Source: Gammaproteobacteria bacterium (lineage in GTDB: Bacteria > Pseudomonadota > Gammaproteobacteria > SZUA-152). From it: a stretch of 14,141 nt of DNA. Location: NCBI GenBank assembly GCA_003229995.1, contig QIGJ01000256.1, positions 1-14,141 on the forward strand, in the 5' to 3' direction. Below are positions 7,027-13,428 of the stretch, in pieces (position 1 is the first letter of the stretch; every line of letters begins with the position of its first letter). Both the position numbers and the translations under genes were made by a program. The notes beneath the pieces are model-generated. The model made no database searches. It had not been told where the DNA came from and was given only the letters and a program-made list of their open reading frames with translations.

Positions 7027-8088
7027 TTAATTGATGTCTGCTACCGTGACTGCACAACGGAAGCCAAAAAAATCTGAGGCATAATAGGGCATTGAAAAAT
7101 TTCGGTGATAGACCGCTGTCGAAAACGGATCACTTTTCCATGAGCCACCACGGCGCACTTTATATACACCCTCCACAGCAACCAGATCTGCCACTTTCAA
7201 CGTGCGGTCTTCCGCTGTCATCGCCTGTACTTTTTTCGGCTGGAAGGTGTCTGCAACAGCGACAGACCCGTCATAGGGAAGAAAATCACTTGCCGTCCAT
7301 TCACTGACATTTCCCGCCATATCATAAACCCCGTATGGACTGACACCAGTTTTATACATCGTCACCTCATTACTCGAACCAACGTGATAATAAGTATTCA
7401 GGCGGTTCGCATCCATTTGATTACCCCAGGGCCAGCGGCGGCCATCCGTACCACGCGCCGCTTTTTCCCATTCGGCCTCAGTGGGCAAGCGTTTTTCTTT
7501 AAATCGGCAATAATTCACTGCGTCATACCATGTCACCATAGTGACAGGGTATTGTATTTTCCCATCCGGGATGCTCCCGTCTTTCCAATCCAACGGTGGA
7601 CGATGCTGAGTGGCAACGACAAACTGCGCAAACTCAGCATGTGTCACGGGATATTTATCAATTTTATATTTTGGTAAAAACACCGTATGTTGTGGGCGAT
7701 TAAATTTGTCAGAACGCGCTGAATCTGTCCCCATTAAAAACTCACCCGCCGGAATAGCCACCATAGTGTCCAGTTCCTGCCATTGCTCCCTCGTTAATAA
7801 GGCCTCCAACTCATTCCATTGATAAACTTTTTGGGCTTTCTTTTGTGATTCATGGATACGATGCCGGGTAATATCCTCTCCTGCGGCACGTATATGGTCT
7901 TTCATATCCGCCAGATCATAAGTTGCCCTGTCTTTCATGTCAGCCATACGATTTGCACCCAGCTCGACCACATGCAACACACCAAAGATCATCGCTGCCG
8001 AAATACAAGTGATACCCGTCGCTGCCAAATAACGTTTACGTTTCTGACGCTCACTGGCGCTCATGTTTGACTGGTACTGCGACACCAT
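7027..8088 (-). CDS. Membrane-anchored SUMF1/FGE-fold protein lacking FGE cysteines
   Basis: I use the ATG at 8088 (353 residues), preceded by GAGG; a TTG at 8094 is also in frame. The protein has a basic cytoplasmic N-terminus, one membrane helix at about 20-40, and a juxtamembrane helix with a repeated ADMKD...LADMKDH sequence. The periplasmic SUMF1 (formylglycine-generating-enzyme-like) domain follows: IPAGEFLMGT, YPVTHAEFAQF, PVTMVTWYDAVNYC, RLPTEAEWEKAARG, NVSEWTAS, GGSW and GFRC. The two catalytic, copper-binding cysteines of true FGE are missing: the equivalent stretch is STAVYHRNF. Sulfatase activation is therefore unlikely, and no sulfatase gene is nearby. SUMF1-fold proteins also occur beside other respiratory genes, such as NirV with nitrite reductase. 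Here a role in oxidase assembly is inference. Confidence 0.85.
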   Translation of the reverse strand: MVSQYQSNMSASERQKRKRYLAATGITCISAAMIFGVLHVVELGANRMADMKDRATYDLADMKDHIRAAGEDITRHRIHESQKKAQKVYQWNELEALLTREQWQELDTMVAIPAGEFLMGTDSARSDKFNRPQHTVFLPKYKIDKYPVTHAEFAQFVVATQHRPPLDWKDGSIPDGKIQYPVTMVTWYDAVNYCRFKEKRLPTEAEWEKAARGTDGRRWPWGNQMDANRLNTYYHVGSSNEVTMYKTGVSPYGVYDMAGNVSEWTASDFLPYDGSVAVADTFQPKKVQAMTAEDRTLKVADLVAVEGVYKVRRGGSWKSDPFSTAVYHRNFSMPYYASDFFGFRCAVTVADIN

Positions 8089-8097
8089 ACCCAAACC

Positions 8098-8592
8098 TCA
8101 CTCAGCCCTGGTGACAGATTTTTCAGCAGACTTTGTCTGATCCGCAGCTATCTCAGACGATGTTGCGGCATCAGAAACGTGTACTGCCTTTTTCCATCCA
8201 TAGACCCGTTTGTTCATGATTTCGCCGAACACACCACCAATCATCGAGGTTTCCATGGCCAGTATGACAAAAAACCCCCACCAGCCTAGCGGTATTAATA
8301 CGGCACCCTGCGGTACACCGAGATATTCAACGGTTTGATAATACGCTGCGAAGCGCACAATAAGCGGAGGAAATATAGCAATCCATTTACCGCCCAGCCC
8401 ATAGACGTATGACACCGAAATGCCCACCAACACTGGCAAAATAAACAACTGCAAGAACCAGAAAAAATTAAAGGTATCCAGCCCCCAAAATAACTCGATA
8501 CGAACACCCAACGCCCAGTCGCCTAAAAGATTCACCAAGCAACCAACCAGTATTGCCAGAAAAAAAGAAAACCAACGCACTCTGAAGCTCAT
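8098..8592 (-). CDS. Polytopic membrane protein of unknown function
   Basis: The ATG at 8592 overlaps the cytochrome gene's TGA (ATGA), indicating coupling. The 164-residue protein is strongly hydrophobic over its first ~125 residues, with about four helices (roughly 8-27, 43-65, 68-85 and 96-120). A polar C-terminal tail rich in Ser, Ala and Lys follows. Aromatic residues are frequent (for example FNFFWFLQLF). No heme or metal motif is visible and I do not recognise the family. Its position between a c-type cytochrome gene and the SUMF1-like gene suggests a subunit or assembly factor of the same oxidase. Confidence 0.7.
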   Translation of the reverse strand: MSFRVRWFSFFLAILVGCLVNLLGDWALGVRIELFWGLDTFNFFWFLQLFILPVLVGISVSYVYGLGGKWIAIFPPLIVRFAAYYQTVEYLGVPQGAVLIPLGWWGFFVILAMETSMIGGVFGEIMNKRVYGWKKAVHVSDAATSSEIAADQTKSAEKSVTRAE

Positions 8593-9077
8593 TGCGGGTA
8601 TTCCTTGCCGGTTAGTTTTTCATAAGCGGTCTTTTTAGTTTCTTCCAGATACCAGTCTTCAACTTTTAAGCTGGCGATATAACTGGCCAACATTCTGCGA
8701 TCAGCTTCCGGAATATCTGCAAACGAGGGCATCTGAAAACGCTGCTTCAACCGCGATGGGATAATTGACTGGGGATCTTTCGCAGAAAAATAATTATATA
8801 ACCATTCTTCATCACGCAATGAGCCCATACCGTCCAATGACGGTGCAGGGACCGCCTGCATAATATTGCGCAACCCCCACAACATATGACAATCACGGCA
8901 ATTATATTTGCGGTAAAGCACAGATGCTTTGGAGGCAAGTTCGGATGATGCGGTGCTATAAAATGGAATACCGGGATCTTCTTCTTTTTCCTGAGAAACC
9001 ATCCAGCCCTTCACCACCATTGCCACCAAAACAAAAGCCGCGATGCCAATTAAAACACCCTTTTCGCCCTTCTTCAT
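8589..9077 (-). CDS. Membrane-anchored monoheme cytochrome c
   Basis: The ATG at 9077 overlaps the previous stop as TAATG. The 162-residue protein has an uncleaved N-terminal anchor (about 7-28) and a periplasmic class I cytochrome domain. This contains CRDCH (Cys60, Cys63, His64), a loop APSLDGMGS resembling the family's GPxLxGxG, and Met116 in FQMPSFADIP as the likely sixth heme ligand. The C-terminus is a charged helix. The locus lacks a diheme CcoP, so this anchored cytochrome is a plausible electron entry subunit for the CcoN/CcoO core. That role is inferred from synteny only. Confidence 0.85.
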   Translation of the reverse strand: MKKGEKGVLIGIAAFVLVAMVVKGWMVSQEKEEDPGIPFYSTASSELASKASVLYRKYNCRDCHMLWGLRNIMQAVPAPSLDGMGSLRDEEWLYNYFSAKDPQSIIPSRLKQRFQMPSFADIPEADRRMLASYIASLKVEDWYLEETKKTAYEKLTGKEYPQ

Positions 9078-9355
9078 TATGACGTTCGCTGTTTGCGCTC
9101 TGCCTCTTTTTCCAGGTACTCCTTGCGCAATTCCTCTTGATACTTATTCACCTTCATTGCTTTTTCAAACTCTTCGGGAGCCATTTTATCTTTGTCATTC
9201 TCATCAAAAACGACATATTTTATATCTTCATCAAACTGATCGTTATGTGCAGCCCAACGCACCCAGTAGATTGCGGTTAAAACAATCGCCGCACCCGCAA
9301 CCAGCCAAAGATAAATGGTCCAGCCATCTTCAAATGAATTAAAAAAATCCGCCAT
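9077..9355 (-). CDS. CcoS-like small membrane protein
   Basis: The ATG at 9355 follows AGGAGG with an 8-base gap; an adjacent GTG at 9358 is the alternative. The 92-residue product has one helix (about 13-33) followed by WVRWAAHNDQFDEDIKY and VVFDEND. This resembles the CcoS pattern, a helix then W...GQFDDL...IL-DDD, where CcoS is needed for cofactor insertion in cbb3 oxidases. Unlike ordinary CcoS it has an extra charged C-terminal helix of about 40 residues. The similarity is by eye, so a small CcoQ-like structural subunit is the alternative. Confidence 0.65.
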   Translation of the reverse strand: MADFFNSFEDGWTIYLWLVAGAAIVLTAIYWVRWAAHNDQFDEDIKYVVFDENDKDKMAPEEFEKAMKVNKYQEELRKEYLEKEAERKQRTS

Positions 9356-9367
9356 CACTATCTCCTC

Positions 9368-9712
9368 CTAAAACAAATACCCATGAAGCATTTGTGCCGC
9401 ACCAAACGCCACCGCAGCCACAATACCCAGTAGAATCCAGACAAACATAATTTTTTCGCCTATTTTAAGTTTCTCTCTCTTCCCCATCGTCATAAACATA
9501 AAAACAAAAATAGTAAAAACAACAATAGAGGCAATCAGAAAATAAAAAATCCCGACGCTAAACTCTTGCGACTTCATCCCTTCGATGCTGGTATCGATTC
9601 CAAATGGGCCGGAAGCTTCCTCGATTGACAAATTCAGGTAGGGAAGATTCAATGAATACACAGCAGCTACCACACTGCCAAGGGCATCCTGCAACGTCTC
9701 AGAAACCATCAC
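9368..9712 (-). CDS. Two-helix membrane protein, first gene of operon 2
   Basis: The frame starts with GTG at 9712 directly followed by an ATG at 9709; AGG lies six bases before the GTG. The product is about 113-114 residues with an N-terminal segment of about 45 residues, probably extracytoplasmic. Two helices follow, at about 53-75 and 86-110, separated by a basic loop (KREKLKIGEK) that should be cytoplasmic. I do not recognise the family. The gene follows a 355-bp gap and a terminator, so it probably opens a separate transcript covering the downstream cytochrome and assembly genes. Confidence 0.65.
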   Translation of the reverse strand: MMVSETLQDALGSVVAAVYSLNLPYLNLSIEEASGPFGIDTSIEGMKSQEFSVGIFYFLIASIVVFTIFVFMFMTMGKREKLKIGEKIMFVWILLGIVAAVAFGAAQMLHGYLF

Positions 9713-9843
9713 TATTAACCTGCATTAGGGCGACAAAAAAATACGGCGAGCACCTACCGCGAAAGCCCTATTTTACCATGGCTGCGCACTCCACAGCTAA
9801 TAAAACCTGAGGGACACGCACAAATCACAGCGTCATAAAATCT

Positions 9844-9930
9844 GGCGCAAAGAACGCAAAAATATACCGCTTGCTCGTTATTCTCTAACCCTTAGCTTCT
9901 CTGTGTCTTCGCACCTTTGCGTTGGGTTTT
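9844..9930. repeat. Dispersed-repeat-like CGCAAAG inverted sequence
   Basis: GGCGCAAAGAACGCAAA at the left and a run of CTCTGTGTCTTCGCACC then TTTGCGTT at the right form an imperfect inverted arrangement; AACGCAAA (9853-9860) pairs with TTTGCGTT (9916-9923). Sequences of the type CTTTGCGTCTTTGCG are common interspersed repeats in many proteobacterial genomes, and this looks like a decayed example. No other copy is visible in the window. Confidence 0.45.
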
Positions 9931-9995
9931 CATTCATCCAAACTCTGCTGACATACACTGAAAACAGAGCCATTCATTCACATTAAAAACACGGT

Positions 9996-10035
9996 AAAAA
10001 AAAGGCCACACCGAATAAAGATGTGGCCTTGTTTT
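9996..10035 (-). terminator. Rho-independent terminator of operon 1
   Basis: A perfect 9-bp stem (AAGGCCACA at 10002-10010 with TGTGGCCTT at 10022-10030) closes an 11-base loop. Read on the minus strand, the stem is followed by a run of T residues complementary to the A-tract at 9996-10003. It lies just past the 43-aa gene. The opposite strand has GTTTTA after the stem and would terminate more weakly. Confidence 0.85.
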
Positions 10036-10067
10036 ATCGCTTCAAAATGAATCAGACGGGTATTAAA

Positions 10068-10199
10068 TCAACTGTAGTCACCAATACCGGGCTTATCCTG
10101 ATCCGTTTTATCCACGTAGAAGCTGTAAATGAACGGTGCGGTATAAACCAGCAAAATCCAAATCAGCATTGCCAGTGGGCCATTATCCAGATCAATCAT
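10068..10199 (-). CDS. 43-aa single-helix protein, possible small oxidase subunit
   Basis: I chose the ATG at 10199 because TAGGAGAATTGTT precedes it at good spacing; a longer reading to 10259 would overlap the upstream gene. The product has a short acidic N-terminus, one helix (LAMLIWILLVYTAPFIYSFYV) and an Asp-rich tail ending in KPGIGDYS. The size and topology resemble small accessory subunits such as CcoQ, but no sequence identity with that family is evident. It is the last gene of operon 1, directly before the terminator. Confidence 0.65.
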   Translation of the reverse strand: MIDLDNGPLAMLIWILLVYTAPFIYSFYVDKTDQDKPGIGDYS

Positions 10200-10231
10200 A
10201 ACAATTCTCCTAAATTTTGCTTTAAACAGGA

Positions 10232-10870
10232 CTAGTGCCCGAGATGTTTGGGTTCCCATCCATAATCCGGCAAGCGTTTTACAACAATAGTCACGCCAAT
10301 GCAGAAAAAGATGATAAAGAAAACATCGATGACATAGCCTTTATCCCACCAGGGTTGTAGGCGCTCCCGACGTACTTCGCCAGTATTAGGATCAGTGATC
10401 CAGTTACCTTCAAAGTTTGCCAAAACCAGTCGATCCCCTAATACGGTGAATTCGCGCAAATCAGCCTTCTGACGCTGTAGTTCAATAACCTCATCTTTAA
10501 TCAGACGCAAATCATCCATTTCCAACGGATGACGTTCCTGCGCAGCTGACCATTTGGAACCACTCGCCTTCACCTGATTGACGATGTACTCCATCGCTTC
10601 TGCATCGCTTTTACCCTGAATCGCCGGAGAATCCATTAAAGCAATGTATTCTTCATAAATCGCGGCAGTAGGGCGCTGCCCCCACAACGGAAAGGTAATC
10701 AGAAATGCAGTAACAATCGTTAACACCAGGATACCAATGATGGGCGGCGGAAGACGATTATTATCTTCCTTAATACCCCCCATACTCTCACCTTCCCAAA
10801 CAGCCTTCGCCGCTTCATTCTGATCGTCCGTACACAGGGTGTGCAGTGGGTTATCAAATTTCCAAGCCAT
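10232..10870 (-). CDS. Two-helix membrane protein, FPxWGxRP family, operon 1
   Basis: The ATG at 10870 follows AAGGGGAG at good spacing, 12 bases after the ccoO stop. The 212-residue protein has a cytoplasmic N-terminus of about 40 residues, a helix at about 43-62 ending in FPLWGQRP (60-67), and a polar extracytoplasmic domain of about 110 residues with a helical, possibly coiled-coil part (117-140). A second helix at about 179-198 and a short tail follow. It sits where ccoP or ccoQ would follow ccoO in a canonical cbb3 operon but has no CxxCH motif, so it cannot replace the diheme subunit as an electron carrier. The helix-1 segment matches the protein at 1560-2069. The function is unknown; a structural oxidase subunit is the most natural inference. 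Confidence 0.8.
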   Translation of the reverse strand: MAWKFDNPLHTLCTDDQNEAAKAVWEGESMGGIKEDNNRLPPPIIGILVLTIVTAFLITFPLWGQRPTAAIYEEYIALMDSPAIQGKSDAEAMEYIVNQVKASGSKWSAAQERHPLEMDDLRLIKDEVIELQRQKADLREFTVLGDRLVLANFEGNWITDPNTGEVRRERLQPWWDKGYVIDVFFIIFFCIGVTIVVKRLPDYGWEPKHLGH

Positions 10871-10882
10871 ATCTACTCCCCT

Positions 10883-11746
10883 TTATTTCAGATTCAGAAC
10901 GAAGTCAATCAACGCACGAGCTTCACTATCCGCAGCTGGCAGAGGGACTTCAGGTGGATAAATTGACTCTCCGTTCGCATAAGCCGTGTAGGCTGCACGC
11001 CAGCCATCGTAGTCGATAGTATTACCGCCGACATCCTTTTCACCCCACAGGTAATCATAGCGCGGCATAATGGAATGCGGCTGGACCAGACGAGGATTAA
11101 AGAAATGCATCACCATCCATTCGCGTGAAGAGTTACGAGATCCCACATGTGTCAGGTCAGGCCCCTTGCGGTCAGAACCAAACGCTGTTGGTGACTCACC
11201 GTTAAAGTCGCCCAACATGGGCGGTGCGCCAAAATACTGCCAGTCCTGAGTCTGCTCAGGCAACAGGGTATGACACCACCAGCAGCCCTCACGAACGAAC
11301 ATGATTTTGCCCTTGCCCACATGCAACCGCTGTGAATCACTGGCGTTCGCCAGCGTTGCTGTCGGCAGCCAGCCACGCGTTGCCGTTGCATTTTCAATGT
11401 ACGGAATCATCACGCCACCTTCGACGACTTCCCGCACAATAAACACTGCGCCCTGATCTTCAGAGGCCTCATTAATCCGCCCCTTTGATTCGCTCGCAGC
11501 AGATGGCTTCTTACCAAGAATCCGCGGATGACGGATACCATTGGGAAACGGAACATCTTTTTCATAGACAAAGGCACGGGTCGATTCGATAGCCGCACCC
11601 GTTTTCGGATCCTGGTTTATCTGAACTGTAATCGGCTTGCCCCAACCCTGAAGGAAGGGATCTTCATAACTGAAGCCACCGACTCGACCAAAAGACAACT
11701 GACGATCCATTGCAATAGACGTTGCGGATACATTCTGAATATCCAC
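10883..11746 (-). CDS. ccoO: CcoO-like monoheme cytochrome c subunit (N-terminus apparently frame-disrupted)
   Basis: The frame (287 residues from a GTG at 11746) carries a CcoO-type cytochrome c domain: FVREGCWWCHT with Cys155, Cys158 and His159, then RKGPDLTHVGSR, the FNPRLVQP region and SIMPRYDYL with Met227 as the likely axial ligand. In cbb3 oxidases CcoO passes electrons to CcoN. Two points are odd. About 150 residues precede the heme motif, far more than in ordinary CcoO. The N-terminal membrane anchor is also missing in this frame, and the GTG has no ribosome binding site. A strong site at 11822-11830 serves a GTG at 11814 in another frame, whose 22 codons would join this frame if one base were restored near 11749. 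The true start is probably 11814. Confidence 0.85.
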   Translation of the reverse strand: MDIQNVSATSIAMDRQLSFGRVGGFSYEDPFLQGWGKPITVQINQDPKTGAAIESTRAFVYEKDVPFPNGIRHPRILGKKPSAASESKGRINEASEDQGAVFIVREVVEGGVMIPYIENATATRGWLPTATLANASDSQRLHVGKGKIMFVREGCWWCHTLLPEQTQDWQYFGAPPMLGDFNGESPTAFGSDRKGPDLTHVGSRNSSREWMVMHFFNPRLVQPHSIMPRYDYLWGEKDVGGNTIDYDGWRAAYTAYANGESIYPPEVPLPAADSEARALIDFVLNLK

Positions 11747-11803
11747 TGCAACATCGATGTACCAAACGCCAAACCGAACATTCGGGAACCGATTTTATAT
11801 TCT

Positions 11804-13234
11804 CTAAAAGCCACGGTAATTACCTCCCCTTATTATTCTGTTAACGTTCGTAGGCAAGCGTCCTACAGGAATCGCAGTACCCTCCCGAGCCGTCATGTAC
11901 ATGTTGTACAGCCATACGCAATTTCCGAGGAACACCATGGTGCCACCCACCCAGCGCGCAATCATGTAAGGATGTTCGGCAATCACAACGTCAATGTAAG
12001 GCACTTCGTAGATTTTACCCGCACCTTGAATCAGACCCGCGATGGTCATGGACACCCAGTAAGTGGTAAAGCCAATCAACAACATCCAGAAATGGAAATT
12101 AGCCAGTCCCAGAGAATACAACTTGCGGCGCAACAGCGTTTGCAAGCCATAATACACGGCGGCCGCTTCCAGGAAGGTGGAGAAACCCAACAACGCCAGA
12201 TGAGCGTGGGCGACGATCCAGCCAGTACCATGGATATACCAGTTAATCGCCCGCGTTTGCTGGAACCCCCCCTGCATATTCAGTGGAATCGCCATCAACA
12301 CACCGGTAATGGTGAATTTGATTTCGATGTTCTCCACAAACATGCGCCACTTGCCCGTCATGGTGAGCAGCAGGTTGGATACAAAGGCGATCGCTGGCAC
12401 CAGAATCAGTACACCTTCCACCGAGGCAAAAGACTTCAGCCATTCTGGCAGAGGCGCAGACATCAGGTGATGTGCGGCCGGTGTGGAATAGAACACCACG
12501 ACAGACCAGAAGTGCAAGTGACCAATACGGTGAGAGTACAGCGGGTTGCCCGTCACTTTCGGTACAACGTAGTACGAAATAGCCGCAGCAACCGGGGTAA
12601 TCCACAGACCCAGCACATTATGCGCGAACCACCAGGTCAGGTATGCCTCGGTCAGCCCCGTTAACTGAAAGAATTCGGGTGAGTTACCCACGGTGAACAC
12701 GATAATCACCATGAAAGTCGCAGCGCCAAAGAACCAGTTAGTGGTGTAGATGCCCTGAGTACGACGAGTCTTGATGGTCATGATCACATTGATGCACAAC
12801 GGAACCAAAAGGCCCAGGATAACGACCACATCAATGGGCCAAGGCAAATCAGAGTATTCACGGCCAGAGGTTACGCCCATCCATAAACCAAACAAGCCTA
12901 TAGACAAACCAACGTTCCACAAGAAACAGTTCCAGACACCCAGCTTTTCAGACCAGAGCTTGGTATTACCCAAGGCTGGCGTGATGTACATCATCGCCAT
13001 CGCAAAAGCCATGGATATCCAGCCAAGAATAACGGCCAACACATGCACTTGACGCATATGGCCAAATGATAAAATCTCGCTACCCGTGACAAAATCAGGA
13101 AACGCAAGTTTGGCAGCATTAAAGGAACCCAAACCGGTTCCGATCACAAACCAAACAATCGACGAATAACCAAAGTAAATCGCGGCTGATCCAGCCGGGA
13201 TATCTTCCGCTTTCGCAAATAGGTATTTAAACAT
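11804..13234 (-). CDS. ccoN: CcoN-like heme-copper oxidase catalytic subunit (cbb3-type)
   Basis: The ATG at 13234 follows GGGAGGG. The 476-residue protein has about 12 helices and the C-family ligand set: His64 (low-spin heme, RQVHV), CuB ligands His205 (WWFAHN), His255 and His256 (AAHHLM), and His343 and His345 in VAHAHLALLGF for the high- and low-spin hemes. Tyr249 lies six residues before the HH pair, as does the crosslinked tyrosine of cbb3 enzymes, which argues for O2 rather than NO reduction. PKVTGNPLYSHRIGHLHFW and PLPEW also match CcoN. The acidic residue of the conserved FEGP motif is replaced (MQGGF), and HGTGWIVAHAH recalls the NorB helix X. The gene overlaps the likely ccoO start. 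Confidence 0.92.
   Translation of the reverse strand: MFKYLFAKAEDIPAGSAAIYFGYSSIVWFVIGTGLGSFNAAKLAFPDFVTGSEILSFGHMRQVHVLAVILGWISMAFAMAMMYITPALGNTKLWSEKLGVWNCFLWNVGLSIGLFGLWMGVTSGREYSDLPWPIDVVVILGLLVPLCINVIMTIKTRRTQGIYTTNWFFGAATFMVIIVFTVGNSPEFFQLTGLTEAYLTWWFAHNVLGLWITPVAAAISYYVVPKVTGNPLYSHRIGHLHFWSVVVFYSTPAAHHLMSAPLPEWLKSFASVEGVLILVPAIAFVSNLLLTMTGKWRMFVENIEIKFTITGVLMAIPLNMQGGFQQTRAINWYIHGTGWIVAHAHLALLGFSTFLEAAAVYYGLQTLLRRKLYSLGLANFHFWMLLIGFTTYWVSMTIAGLIQGAGKIYEVPYIDVVIAEHPYMIARWVGGTMVFLGNCVWLYNMYMTAREGTAIPVGRLPTNVNRIIRGGNYRGF
11822..11830 (-). promoter_or_regulatory. Ribosome binding site inside the end of ccoN
   Basis: On the minus strand AGGGGAGGT lies seven bases before a GTG at 11812-11814, within the last codons of ccoN. 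This is as strong as the sites of the other operon 1 genes. It supports translation of ccoO from 11814, in a frame that does not continue into the cytochrome domain. Confidence 0.7.
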
Positions 13235-13272
13235 CTTTACCCTCCCAGGTTATTTTTTGAATCAACCAACAT

Positions 13273-13365
13273 TTACTTTTTACTGCGCGGCATCAGCAAA
13301 TACCAGCTAAACCACATAAAACTAAGCGCTAACAAAATCCCCATCATTCCTGCAAAGGTAGCCAT
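13273..13365 (-). CDS. 30-aa single-helix protein
   Basis: A short ORF with ATG at 13365 follows GGGAGGGG at good spacing and ends with TAA 38 bases before ccoN. The product MATFAGMMGILLALSFMWF... is almost entirely one membrane helix with the basic end PRSKK. The strong ribosome binding site and its place between two oxidase operon genes make it a likely real gene. It may be a small stabilising subunit comparable to CcoQ-type peptides; this is inference from size and position. Confidence 0.65.
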   Translation of the reverse strand: MATFAGMMGILLALSFMWFSWYLLMPRSKK

Positions 13366-13428
13366 GCCAACCCCTCCCTAAATTTATTATTGAATCAAGA
13401 ATTACTCAGAAAATAAGAACAAGGCTGA

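Larger units (their letters stand above)
9713..10067. other. Intergenic region between the two oxidase operons
   Basis: This 355-bp stretch has no convincing gene. From the operon 1 side it contains the hairpin terminator (9996-10035), a dispersed-repeat-like sequence at 9844-9930, and the leader of operon 2. On the minus strand TAAAAT near 9770 could be a -10 element, but no good -35 lies upstream. A short inverted repeat, TAGGGC at about 9726-9731 against GCCCTA at 9765-9770, lies in the operon 2 leader. No known riboswitch or regulator site is recognised. Confidence 0.5.

Noticed and set aside
1985..12275. C7/G7 tracts in the 169-aa gene (~2014-2020), the fusion gene (~4541-4547) and ccoN (~12266-12272) as phase-variation switches
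   Set aside because: Tracts of seven are short and a few are expected by chance; all three frames are intact. They are worth noting only as possible sequencing-error sites.
11528..12664. Long plus-strand open frame (378 aa) opposite ccoN and ccoO
   Set aside because: It lies wholly antisense to clearly conserved oxidase genes, has no domain features and is rich in His, Arg and Gln as expected of a shadow frame.
11804..13234. Nitric oxide reductase (NorB) as identity of the catalytic subunit
   Set aside because: The helix VI motif is WWFAHN rather than the NorB HLWVEG type with its glutamate, and the cbb3 helix VII tyrosine is present; only the heme-ligand helix looks NOR-like.
13255..13400. 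TTGAATCAA at two intergenic sites as regulator boxes
   Set aside because: The sequence lacks the four-base spacer of FNR/Crp-type boxes, and the copies lie between genes of one operon, so chance in A/T-rich spacers is more likely.
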